This document shows, in pieces, positions 34,752 to 42,669 of a DNA stretch of 64,000 nt. The notes below the pieces were generated by a model that saw nothing but the letters and a program-made list of their open reading frames with translations, was not told where the DNA came from and searched no databases. Position 1 is the first letter of the stretch. Each line of letters starts with the position of its first letter. A program made the translations under genes and the position numbers. This stretch comes from Anaeroglomus sp964630775 (lineage in GTDB: Bacteria; Planctomycetota; Phycisphaerae; Sedimentisphaerales; Anaerohalosphaeraceae). Location: assembly GCA_964630775.1 (NCBI GenBank), contig CAZVYY010000025.1:1-64000 (forward strand). The letters run 5' to 3'.

Positions 34752-37100
34752 ATGAAGACTGTCCGGATGTTGGTTGTATTGTTTGCATGGGTATTGTCGC
34801 TTACTGCGTTTTCATGGGCCGATCCGGTTGACGACCTGATTAGCCAGCTCAAAGACCCCGATCCGCTGGTTCAATGTCAGGCTATTGAACAACTCGGCCA
34901 ATTGAAAGACAAACGCGCCGTCGAGCCGCTGATTGCCCTGTTGTCTGCGGATTCGACAAAGACCACGAAAACGGCGGTGCAGCCCAATGTCCCCCTCGAC
35001 CCGGCCGCTGAAAAAATCAGCAAAGCCAAACAGGCCTGTGCCGGGGGAGACAAACATTTTGCCCCAACGGCGTCCACACCGCCTGCTACACTCAAGCAGC
35101 TTATTGCGGATATACGCACGGCCAAGAATTTTATTGAAAAACAAAAGGCTATCGAAGCCCTCGGAGCCACACGGGATAAACGCGCCGTCGAACCGCTGCT
35201 GGCACTGCTTAAAGAAGAGGACTTTGGACAAACACACAGCAAGGTGATCGAAGCTCTCGGTGAAATCGGGGATCCGAAGGTCGTTCCGACGCTGCTGAAA
35301 TATTTACCAACCGAATCAGAACGCAAAGGGGCATCAGCAGCCGGGCGTGACACTTTTACAACTAAGGCCGCATCTGCAGCACTGGCCAAAATCGGAGACC
35401 CGCGTGCCGCAGAACCGCTTTATAAAGCCGCCTTATCCGACCCGTTTCTCAAACACGACGCCGTCGAACTGCTGGTCACGCTGGGCGGATATGAGAGCGT
35501 CAAATATTTAAATCTGCTGACCAATGCGGATGATACCTTTCTTAAAAGAGATGCAAAGAAGGCCCTTGACAATCTGGGTGAAAATCACGGACTGGATCCC
35601 CTGATTGCCCTGCTCAAAGACGCCGACCCGAAAGTCAGGGGGCTGGCGGCTGCCGCTTTAACGGAAACCGGCGACAGCACCGTTGAATCGTCGGTGCAGG
35701 ACGCGCTGGCGGGACTCAATGAACAGGACCGCAAGGCCGTCAATGCCCGGATGGCGGAAAACCAACTGACGCAATCCACGGCCGAATATGCCTCATCCAT
35801 GCAAAACTCGGTCAAGATCACGGCCATTGAAGCACTGGGCCAGATTGCCGACGTCAAGGCCGTTCGTCCGCTGCTGGCGGCATTGCGGGACGGCGACGAA
35901 AATGTCTGCAAAGCCGCAGGCAAGGCACTGGCCGCCTATCAAAGCAAAACCGTGATTCGCCCCATTGAAATGACGCTGAACAACCAGGACAAATCCGTGA
36001 TCAAACAGGCCATCAGGGATCTCGGCTGGATTGGAACAGATTATGCCGTCGAATTAATCGGCAGGCATGTTGATGATTCATTTGTCAACAGAGATGCCAT
36101 CGAAGCCCTCGGCAACACCGGCAATCCCAAAGCTATCCCTTATCTGGAGAAGGCCATGCAATCGCCTTTCACGGATGACGAAGCGATGACCGCACTGCTT
36201 AAAATCAAACATCCCGATACGCTCAAACCTCTTCTGAAAGGATTGTCGTCCAATAGTTTTGTCACCCGCCGGAAAGCCGTTGAAGCCCTTGCTCAATTCA
36301 ACGATCCTTCCATCGTCGAGCCATTGATTGAGCTGTTTAAGAAAAACGATCACACGGTGCAGGACAAAGTGATTGATGTGCTGAGTAAGTTCAAAGACCC
36401 GCGTATCGATTCGGCGTTTGCAGAATCGCTGGCCGACCCATTCCAGAAGGACAAGATTTTGGCCATCCTCAAAGAACGCAACTGGCAGCCCCAGACGATT
36501 CGCGATAAAGTCCTGTATTATTCCGCTCGCGAAGATTGGGATAAATGTGCGCAACTGGGTCCCGAGGGGGCGGATTTGCTGCTGGCCGAACTCAAGAAAA
36601 ATTGCTCCAGCGGCGTCGCCAAAGCCCTCAACAAAATAGGGGATGCGCGGGCCTATCCGGTCATGCTGGATTGTGTGAAAAAGTGGCACGGCTCGCCGGA
36701 CCTCCTGGCCGGGGCCGAAAAGACCGGCTGGAAACCCCAGACCCCCGAAGAAGAATTGATTGTGGCTAATCTCAAACAGGATAAAGCCGCACTGAAAAAA
36801 CTCTGGAGCGATCCCAAAGGCAAAGAAGCATTCATGAATGCCCTGAATTCAGAGAACATGTCGGCGATGAATGCGATAATGCGTCTTTCGATTGGCATGG
36901 GACTGGACGAGATGGTCTCCCCGATGATTGGCCGTTTAAACAGCATAACCAATGACAACATAGCAGTTGGCATAGCCAATCTGTTTCTGAGCAGCGGCAA
37001 TCAAACCCTCTACTCCGCCGCTGAAAGCTGGGCGACCGGCAAAGGATACGAAGTGATAAAATTTGGATTCGCTCCTGGCCCATCCTGGGGGAACTGGTAA
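34752..37100 (+). CDS. Secreted HEAT-repeat protein
   Basis: A 782-residue protein with a signal peptide (about 1-24), then about a dozen HEAT/PBS-lyase-type repeats. Helical pairs carry signatures such as AIEQLGQLKDKRAVEPLIALL, ALGATRDKRAVEPLLALL, ALGQIADVKAVRPLLAAL and ALAQFNDPSIVEPLIELF. The C-terminal 200 residues are more diverged. Such arrays are protein-binding scaffolds, and no enzymatic residues are seen. The PBS-lyase-like repeats do not imply phycobilin chemistry. A weak promoter (TTGACA at 34679) precedes it. The partner is unknown. Confidence 0.85.
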   Translation: MKTVRMLVVLFAWVLSLTAFSWADPVDDLISQLKDPDPLVQCQAIEQLGQLKDKRAVEPLIALLSADSTKTTKTAVQPNVPLDPAAEKISKAKQACAGGDKHFAPTASTPPATLKQLIADIRTAKNFIEKQKAIEALGATRDKRAVEPLLALLKEEDFGQTHSKVIEALGEIGDPKVVPTLLKYLPTESERKGASAAGRDTFTTKAASAALAKIGDPRAAEPLYKAALSDPFLKHDAVELLVTLGGYESVKYLNLLTNADDTFLKRDAKKALDNLGENHGLDPLIALLKDADPKVRGLAAAALTETGDSTVESSVQDALAGLNEQDRKAVNARMAENQLTQSTAEYASSMQNSVKITAIEALGQIADVKAVRPLLAALRDGDENVCKAAGKALAAYQSKTVIRPIEMTLNNQDKSVIKQAIRDLGWIGTDYAVELIGRHVDDSFVNRDAIEALGNTGNPKAIPYLEKAMQSPFTDDEAMTALLKIKHPDTLKPLLKGLSSNSFVTRRKAVEALAQFNDPSIVEPLIELFKKNDHTVQDKVIDVLSKFKDPRIDSAFAESLADPFQKDKILAILKERNWQPQTIRDKVLYYSAREDWDKCAQLGPEGADLLLAELKKNCSSGVAKALNKIGDARAYPVMLDCVKKWHGSPDLLAGAEKTGWKPQTPEEELIVANLKQDKAALKKLWSDPKGKEAFMNALNSENMSAMNAIMRLSIGMGLDEMVSPMIGRLNSITNDNIAVGIANLFLSSGNQTLYSAAESWATGKGYEVIKFGFAPGPSWGNW

Positions 37101-37131
37101 CTCACAATAACAATATATAACGGATATGCTT

Positions 37132-37326
37132 ATGGACTGCAAAAAACAGAAAAATATGACGCGCTGTACCTGTACGTATGACCCCTGTTCCAACAAGGGG
37201 GTCTGTTGCGACTGCCTGCAATATCATCTGAAGATGCGGCAACTGCCGGGCTGCTGCTTTCCGCCGGCGGTGGAAAAAACCTTCGACCGCAGCTTTGAGG
37301 CCTTCGCAAAAGCATGGAAGCTTTGA
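37132..37326 (+). CDS. DUF6485-family small Cys-rich protein
   Basis: A 64-residue cytoplasmic protein with the pattern CTCTYDPCSNKGVCCDCLQYH followed by LPGCCFPPAVEKTFDRSFEAFA. This matches my memory of the DUF6485 family of short putative metal-binding proteins, whose function is unknown. Seven Cys and a His in the first half could form a zinc or iron-sulfur site. An ATG six bases earlier is also possible. It is followed after 15 bases by the alkylguanine transferase gene and may be cotranscribed. Confidence 0.7.
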   Translation: MDCKKQKNMTRCTCTYDPCSNKGVCCDCLQYHLKMRQLPGCCFPPAVEKTFDRSFEAFAKAWKL

Positions 37327-37341
37327 GAAGAAAAGGACTTA

Positions 37342-37854
37342 ATGATAGACGACATAAAATATACCATTTTCAAAACCCGGCCGGGGTATTTTGGCTTCTG
37401 CTGCACTAAAAAAGGTGTGCTGCGGACGTGCCTGCCGCTCAAGACCAGACAGTCCGTTGACTATCTTTTGGCCGGGATTGCCAATCCTGTGTTTGACAAA
37501 AACCTCCTGCCCGGTTTGCAGACGCAAATCATCGCCTATTATGAGGGCGATTGCGTCGATTTTTCCAGGACAGCGGTTGACCTGTCCGGCCTGACCCCAT
37601 TTACCCAGAAAGTCCTCCGGGCTTGCATGAAGATAAAATACGGTCACAAAATTACTTACAAACAATTAGCCGAACAGGTCGGCTCCCCGAATTCCTCCCG
37701 AGCCATCGGCGGCGTCATGGCCCGCAACCCCATCCCCCTGATTATCCCCTGCCATCGTGTCTTATCGGCCAATGGCTCCCTATGCGGCTTTTCCGCCCCC
37801 GGCGGTCTCGAAACAAAAAAATGGATGCTGAGTCTTGAAGCCCACACCATGTAA
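37342..37854 (+). CDS. ogt: Methylated-DNA-[protein]-cysteine S-methyltransferase
   Basis: A 170-residue suicide repair protein that removes alkyl groups from O6-alkylguanine. The active site is IPCHRV with acceptor C137. The helix-turn-helix/arginine-finger region SPNSSRAIGGVMARNP and the closing segment GLETKKWMLSLE are intact. The N-terminal domain is short and lacks the Ada regulatory part. AAGGA lies five bases before the ATG. Confidence 0.92.
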   Translation: MIDDIKYTIFKTRPGYFGFCCTKKGVLRTCLPLKTRQSVDYLLAGIANPVFDKNLLPGLQTQIIAYYEGDCVDFSRTAVDLSGLTPFTQKVLRACMKIKYGHKITYKQLAEQVGSPNSSRAIGGVMARNPIPLIIPCHRVLSANGSLCGFSAPGGLETKKWMLSLEAHTM

Positions 37855-37880
37855 AGACTAAAAATTCCTTACTGATAGAG

Positions 37881-38999
37881 TCACAGCCGGCTCAATAATC
37901 CCAGCACAGCCGCGCCCAGAATCAGCCAGGTGGTGTTGATTTTATACCGAATTAACAACACAGAGGAAATCACAGCGACAATCAGCGACTGCACATCAAA
38001 CAGAAACTGACGCCCCAACTGCAATGTAACCGCCGCCATCAGGCCCAGCGAAGCCACCGTGACTCCATCCAATAAAGCCCCCGCCCAGCGAGAATTCCGC
38101 AGTTTCGGGATAAGTGGATTGCTGACAGCAACAAAAAAGAACGATGGTAGGAAAATACCCAGCGTCGCCAGAACAGCCCCCTTGACACCGCCCAGCACAT
38201 AACCAATAAACGTGGCCGTGGTAAACAGCGGGCCGGGCGTCACCTGCCCGATAGCAATCGCATCCATAAGCTGCTGACTGGAAAGCCACCCAAGCCGATC
38301 CACAAAATCCGACTGCAGAAAAGCCAGCAGAACATATCCGCTGCCATACCAGACAGACCCGATTTTCAAAAATGTCAGAAAAAGCATCGAAAATTGAAAT
38401 GGGACAGTACCTGCCGCAGGCAAGCTCAATCCCAGCAAAGGAACAAAGCCTTTAACGGTATTGCCGCCCCGCCAGAGGTTCCTGCCAAACATAATGACGG
38501 CACCGCCGGCAAACAGCAACAGAATCTCATTGATCCCCACAAAATAAAGGACTATCACGCCCACACCCACGATTGCGGTCAGGGTATCCTTGACCGCCTT
38601 TCGCCCCAGCAGCCATAGGGCCTGTGCGATGATTACCAGAATGACGGGTTTGACGCCATATAAAATACTGCCGATTTGCGGCAGGGATTCATACCGCACA
38701 TAAACCCAGGCCAGGGCCGTGACAATCAGTATCGCCGGCAGGGCAAAGCATACTCCCCCGACAATCAACCCCGCCCATCCGGCCCGGACAAAACCAATAT
38801 GAATCGCCATCTCCGTGGAGTTGGGGCCGGGGATAAACTGCGTAGCGCCCAGCAGATTGAGATAGTGCTCATCATCCAGCCATTTCCGGCGTTTGACGAC
38901 TTCATCATGCATCATGGCGATATGTGCCGCCGGCCCGCCGAAGGCCGTAAGGCCCAACCTCAAAAACAGTAGTGAAACCTCCAGAATCCGCCGCGACAA
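37881..38999 (-). CDS. chrA: Chromate transporter family protein (two-domain ChrA)
   Basis: A 372-residue membrane protein with two homologous halves of about six helices. Each begins with the CHR signature (GLTAFGGPAAHIAMM with FIPGPNSTEMAIHIG; the second half has GYVLLAFLQSDFV and IGQVTPGPLFTTATFIGY). It exports chromate or another oxyanion by proton exchange. A TTG start at 38999 is chosen because GGGGGAGGAAC lies just ahead and because family members start there. ATGs at 39077 and 39089 would overlap the preceding Fur gene and lack a good ribosome site. Adjacency to a Fur regulator and zinc uptake is unusual. Confidence 0.88.
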   Translation of the reverse strand: MSRRILEVSLLFLRLGLTAFGGPAAHIAMMHDEVVKRRKWLDDEHYLNLLGATQFIPGPNSTEMAIHIGFVRAGWAGLIVGGVCFALPAILIVTALAWVYVRYESLPQIGSILYGVKPVILVIIAQALWLLGRKAVKDTLTAIVGVGVIVLYFVGINEILLLFAGGAVIMFGRNLWRGGNTVKGFVPLLGLSLPAAGTVPFQFSMLFLTFLKIGSVWYGSGYVLLAFLQSDFVDRLGWLSSQQLMDAIAIGQVTPGPLFTTATFIGYVLGGVKGAVLATLGIFLPSFFFVAVSNPLIPKLRNSRWAGALLDGVTVASLGLMAAVTLQLGRQFLFDVQSLIVAVISSVLLIRYKINTTWLILGAAVLGLLSRL

Positions 39000-39045
39000 T
39001 GGAAGTTCCTCCCCCGGACAAACCTGCCCACCTGATATCGAAGTA

Positions 39046-39444
39046 TTAGTGTTGCTGGGTACGTTGGGAGCATCCATGACACACCCCATAGAAAAAGACT
39101 TCGTGGTCTTCCACCGTCATCCCGGCCAAGGCAACGTGCTCATCATTTATACCACAGCCGGGCAATTCAAACACTGAATCGCATTTGCGGCAGTAAAAAT
39201 GATGATGGTGCTCTTTGCCGGACCGTTCGTACATCGTCCCGGCCAGCGGATGGGTAATCTTTAACAGCCAGCCCTGCTCTACAAGCCGCTTGATGTTGCG
39301 ATAAACCGTTGCCTGATCTACACTTGGAATAACTTCTCTGGCCTTTTGCAAAATCTCCCCAATACGCAGCGGCTGCGGGCAGGTCATAAAGACCTGCACA
39401 ATCGCCTGTCGTTGAGGAGTATTTTTATCCGATTTATTCACCAT
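39046..39444 (-). CDS. Fur-family metalloregulator, probably Zur
   Basis: A 132-residue Fur-family repressor. The winged helix (TPQRQAIVQVFMTC, VDQATVYRNIKRLVEQGWL) is followed by the metal-sensing dimer domain with EHHHHFYCRKCDSVFEL and two Cys pairs (CRKC, CHGC) that hold the structural zinc. It is divergent from znuACB and shares a 100-base promoter region with it, so zinc-dependent control of uptake is the best guess. Mn, Fe or peroxide sensing cannot be excluded. The promoter (-10 at 39451-39456) puts transcription start on or next to the ATG, so the mRNA may be leaderless. Confidence 0.85.
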   Translation of the reverse strand: MVNKSDKNTPQRQAIVQVFMTCPQPLRIGEILQKAREVIPSVDQATVYRNIKRLVEQGWLLKITHPLAGTMYERSGKEHHHHFYCRKCDSVFELPGCGINDEHVALAGMTVEDHEVFFYGVCHGCSQRTQQH

Positions 39445-39450
39445 TCCTTA

Positions 39451-39479
39451 TATATACAAAAATAGCCCTTGACATGCAA
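39451..39479 (-). promoter_or_regulatory. Promoter of the Fur-family gene
   Basis: On the minus strand TTGCAT (39474-39479), 17 bases, then TATATA (39451-39456). The -35 element touches that of the divergent znu promoter. Confidence 0.55.
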
Positions 39480-39497
39480 GTGCAAAAGCATTATCAT
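39469..39497 (+). promoter_or_regulatory. Promoter of znuACB
   Basis: Perfect TTGACA (39469-39474), 17 bases, then TATCAT (39492-39497), 48 bases before znuA. Confidence 0.7.
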
Positions 39498-39512
39498 TTG
39501 CAAATAGATTCG
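39481..39512. promoter_or_regulatory. Candidate Zur operator in the znu-fur gap
   Basis: TGCAAA (39481-39486) faces TTTGCA (39497-39502) as a perfect inverted repeat. A 10-bp palindrome ATTTGCAAAT (39496-39505) overlaps it, and a further TTCGCA follows (39509-39514). The cluster covers the -10 box and start region of znuA and the -35 region of the divergent gene, an ideal repressor position. ATTATCAT inside it resembles a Fur-type half site. Confidence 0.45.
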
Positions 39513-39544
39513 CATTTATATCATGTAATCCCTTGGAGTTCGTT

Positions 39545-40519
39545 ATGAAAAAGGTAATCTGGATTCTCCTGTTCGGAGCAGGGATTTATCTGTGTCTGCC
39601 CTGTTGCTCAAGTTGCAAACAAAGCACCCCGCCTACACCCGGCAAACTCCAGGTCGTCACCACGCTGTTTCCCCTCTATGATTTCGCCAGACAGATCGCC
39701 GGCGACAAAGCGGAAGTCTCGCTATTGCTGCCCCCCGGAGTCGAATCGCACTCTTTCGAACCCCGCCCCGGTGACATCGTCCGCATCAGCAAGGCTGATG
39801 TGTTCATCTACACCGGCCCGCTGATGGAGCCCTGGTCCCAGGATATTCTCAAAGGCATTACAAATAAAGAACTTATCGTCATCAATGCCAGCGCCAATAT
39901 TCAGCTCGCTAAAGACCAAGGCCATGATCATGACGAGGCCCATGACCGTGAAGCTGCAACCAAAGACGATCATGAACACGGCGGACAAGACCCACATATC
40001 TGGGTTGACCCCATCCTGGCTCAGCAAATCGTCAGCACCATCGCCGACGGCTTTGCCGCCAAAGACCCCGCCAACAAAGACTATTATCTTGCCAACGCCA
40101 GGACTTATAACGAAAAGCTGGCAGCCCTGGATGCCCAAATCCGCACGGCACTCGAAAAATGCAGCAAAAAAACCATCGTTTACGGCGGCCACTTCGCCTT
40201 TGGCTATTTTGCCCGCCGATATGGCTTAGAACACCTGTCGCCCTATGCAGGCTTCTCGCCAAATGCTGAGCCGACACCCAGAAAAATCACGGAAATGATC
40301 GAGACGCTCAAAAAAGCCGACACGTCCTATATTTATTACGAAGAACTGCTGGAGCCGCGTGTCGCCAGAATCATTGCCGAAGGGGCCGGAGCAAAACTCC
40401 TGCTGCTGCATGGCGCTCATAATATCTCCAAACAAGAGCTTGACAAAGGTGTAACTTACCTGGAGATTATGAAAGGCAATCTTGAACGGCTTAAACTTGG
40501 CCTTGGATATCAGGATTAA
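39545..40519 (+). CDS. znuA: Zinc ABC transporter substrate-binding protein
   Basis: A 324-residue cluster A-I metal-binding protein that captures zinc outside the membrane. Metal-ligand regions are visible: ESHSFEPRPGD (His), the HIWVDP His and the GHFAFGYFARRYG His/Glu area. A His/Asp-rich loop near residue 125 (DQGHDHDEAHDRE, HEHGG) is typical of zinc rather than manganese binders. The N-terminus is hydrophobic and ends in CCSSC, suggesting lipid attachment. The ATG at 39545 has TGGAG upstream. First gene of znuACB. Confidence 0.9.
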   Translation: MKKVIWILLFGAGIYLCLPCCSSCKQSTPPTPGKLQVVTTLFPLYDFARQIAGDKAEVSLLLPPGVESHSFEPRPGDIVRISKADVFIYTGPLMEPWSQDILKGITNKELIVINASANIQLAKDQGHDHDEAHDREAATKDDHEHGGQDPHIWVDPILAQQIVSTIADGFAAKDPANKDYYLANARTYNEKLAALDAQIRTALEKCSKKTIVYGGHFAFGYFARRYGLEHLSPYAGFSPNAEPTPRKITEMIETLKKADTSYIYYEELLEPRVARIIAEGAGAKLLLLHGAHNISKQELDKGVTYLEIMKGNLERLKLGLGYQD

Positions 40520-40538
40520 AAAAGCCTGAACGAACCGT

Positions 40539-41306
40539 ATGAATCTTATCGAAATCAAAAACGTCTGTGTCCGTTATGGCCCGATTGAAGCCTTGTGCAG
40601 TATCAATCTGGCCATCTCCGCGGGCGATTATGTGGCTATCATCGGCCCCAATGGTTCAGGCAAAACCACGCTGTTCAAGGCTATCCTGAATCTTCTGCCG
40701 CTGACGGAAGGCTCGATTTCCCTGTACGGCACGGATGCCCGTCGATTCACCCAGTGGAATAAAATCGGCTATGTCCCCCAGGTCTCACGCAATCTGCACA
40801 AGGGTTTCCCCGCCACCGTCCGCGAAATCGTCGCCTCCGGAATCCTTTCGGCCAAGTCCTTTCCTCGCATGATTTTCGGCAAAGACTACAGCAAAGTCAT
40901 CAAGGCCATGGAAACCGTCGGCGTATGCGACCTGGCTGAACGGCTGATTGGCGAACTCTCCGGCGGCCAGCAGCAGCGTGTGTTTCTGGCCCGCGCCATG
41001 GTCAACGAACCCGATTTGCTCCTGCTGGATGAACCCACCGCCGCCATCGACCCGGCCACCCGTGAACAATTTTACAAGACCCTGCGTGAAATTAACGCCC
41101 AATTCGGAAAAACCATCGTCCTGATTTCCCACGATGCCAGCCATATCGGCCATTTCGCCACCAAGCTGGCCTACCTCGACAAACACCTCGTTTTCTTCGG
41201 CGGATTCGACCAGTTCTGTGCATCCCCCGAGATGACTCGGTATTTCGGCCCCCATGCTCAGCATCTTATTTGCGGCCAGCACTGCCCGATGAAGGAGAAG
41301 CAATGA
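40539..41306 (+). CDS. znuC: Zinc ABC transporter ATPase
   Basis: A 255-residue ATP-binding subunit. Walker A is GPNGSGKTT (about 35-43), the signature LSGGQQQRVFLARA, Walker B LLLLDEPTAAID and the switch His is in LISHDASHIG. The C-terminal tail (ICGQHCPMKEK) is Cys/His-bearing. Its stop overlaps the znuB start (ATGA at 41303-41306), indicating translational coupling. Confidence 0.92.
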   Translation: MNLIEIKNVCVRYGPIEALCSINLAISAGDYVAIIGPNGSGKTTLFKAILNLLPLTEGSISLYGTDARRFTQWNKIGYVPQVSRNLHKGFPATVREIVASGILSAKSFPRMIFGKDYSKVIKAMETVGVCDLAERLIGELSGGQQQRVFLARAMVNEPDLLLLDEPTAAIDPATREQFYKTLREINAQFGKTIVLISHDASHIGHFATKLAYLDKHLVFFGGFDQFCASPEMTRYFGPHAQHLICGQHCPMKEKQ

Positions 41307-42112
41307 ACACGATTTGGGAAGCCCTTCAATATCCCTTTATCCAGCGGGCGCTGGTCGGCGGCGTCTTCATCGGATGCTGCTGCGCGTTTCTGGGCGTGTT
41401 TCTGGTCCTGCGGCGACTGTCGCTGATCGGCGATGGTCTGGCCCATGTCGGTCTTGCTGCGGTAGGTCTGGGGCTGTTTCTGAATACCCAGCCGCTGTGG
41501 GTCTCGATTCCACTGGTGATGTTCGCATCGCTGTGGATTCTGTGGCTGTCGGACAAAGCCGACGTCTATGCCGATGCCGCGATTGGGCTGGTCTCGGCCG
41601 TCAGTATCGCCGTCGGTATCATACTGGCCAGCGTCGGACGGGGATTCAATATCGATTTGTTCAGCTTTTTATTCGGCAGCATCCTGGCAATCAGTATGTC
41701 CGAAGTCATCCTGAGCGTAGCTTTGTCGGTGATTGTCATCGGCATGGTCTTTTTATTCTACCACGAGCTGTTCGCCATCGCCTTTGAAGAAGAATACGCC
41801 CGCGTCTTGGGCATCCCCGTTGAAAAAATCAATAAAATCCTCATTCTGTGCACCGCCGTCACCGTCAGCCTCGGCATCCGGGTTGTCGGAACGATGCTGA
41901 TTTCCAGCCTGATTATCTTTCCCGCCATCACCGCCCTGCAAATCGCCCGCGGATTTCGGCTGGCCATGCTGCTGGCGGCCGTGTTTTCCACCCTGTCGGT
42001 CTTAATCGGCGTGTTCGTCTCTTATCTGGCCGACCTGCCCACCGGCGCCACCATCGTCCTGATTAACTTCGCCTTCTTTGTCCTGACTTTCATCATCAAA
42101 AAAATGCGTTAA
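41303..42112 (+). CDS. znuB: Zinc ABC transporter permease
   Basis: A 269-residue ABC-3 family permease with about eight helices. Family motifs are GVFLVLRRLSLIGDGLAHVGLAAVG near residue 40 and FYHELFAIAFEEEYARVLGIPVEKIN in the middle. The start at 41303 follows GAAGGAGAAG and overlaps the znuC stop. The last gene of the operon, it converges with rnhA, whose stop it overlaps by four bases. Confidence 0.92.
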   Translation: MNTIWEALQYPFIQRALVGGVFIGCCCAFLGVFLVLRRLSLIGDGLAHVGLAAVGLGLFLNTQPLWVSIPLVMFASLWILWLSDKADVYADAAIGLVSAVSIAVGIILASVGRGFNIDLFSFLFGSILAISMSEVILSVALSVIVIGMVFLFYHELFAIAFEEEYARVLGIPVEKINKILILCTAVTVSLGIRVVGTMLISSLIIFPAITALQIARGFRLAMLLAAVFSTLSVLIGVFVSYLADLPTGATIVLINFAFFVLTFIIKKMR

Positions 42113-42561
42113 TGTCGCTGCCGCACTTTTTCGCGTGCCTTTTGCACCAGCAAATCACAGCGTTCATTGTATGTATTGTCGGAATGCCCCTTGACCCAGC
42201 ACCATCGGACAGAATGGATCGCCGTCAGCTCAAGCAATCGACACCACAAATCCTGATTTACCACCGGCTTTTTCGCCGCGGTCTTCCAGTTATTCCGCTG
42301 CCAGTTGTCCAGCCATTTTTCCGTAAAGGCATGTTGCAGATATTTCGAGTCGGTATGCAGTTCAACCTGGCACGGCGTTTTTAACGCCTCCAGTGCACGG
42401 ATCGCCGCCAGCAGCTCCATCCGATTATTGGTCGTGTCCGGCTGGGCACCGGAAAGCTCTTTGGTATAGTGGTTATGCTCCGGGCTGATCAACACCGCCG
42501 CCCATCCGCCAAGCCCCGGATTGGGAGAACACCCGCCATCGGTATAAATAATGACTCTCAT
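42109..42561 (-). CDS. rnhA: Ribonuclease HI
   Basis: A 150-residue RNase H that cuts RNA in RNA-DNA hybrids. Active-site residues are all present: D8 (YTDGGCSPNPG), E49 (NNRMELLAA), D71 (HTDSKYL), H126 (VKGHSDN) and D136 (NERCDLL). The start at 42561 has AAGGG upstream; an earlier ATG (42633) lies inside the terminator of the neighbouring gene and is rejected. Confidence 0.93.
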   Translation of the reverse strand: MRVIIYTDGGCSPNPGLGGWAAVLISPEHNHYTKELSGAQPDTTNNRMELLAAIRALEALKTPCQVELHTDSKYLQHAFTEKWLDNWQRNNWKTAAKKPVVNQDLWCRLLELTAIHSVRWCWVKGHSDNTYNERCDLLVQKAREKVRQRH

Positions 42562-42581
42562 CAACATCCCTTCACATCCAC

Positions 42582-42617
42582 AAAAAAAGCCCCCGCGAGC
42601 AATCCGCAGGGGCTTTT
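42582..42617 (-). terminator. Intrinsic terminator after the sialate O-acetylesterase gene
   Basis: On the minus strand AAAAGCCCC pairs with GGGGCTTTT (inner GCG/CGC extension), and the T-run extends to seven Ts. It lies between the esterase stop (42670) and the rnhA start (42561), so rnhA must have its own promoter or rely on read-through. Confidence 0.8.
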
Positions 42618-42669
42618 GTAACATCTTATCCATAAAATTACTTACGTAATTTTAGTTCTTATCTGATTT

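Noticed and set aside
42562..42633. Earlier start of RNase HI
   Set aside because: Those codons lie in the terminator hairpin of the neighbouring gene and precede the normal RNase H N-terminus.
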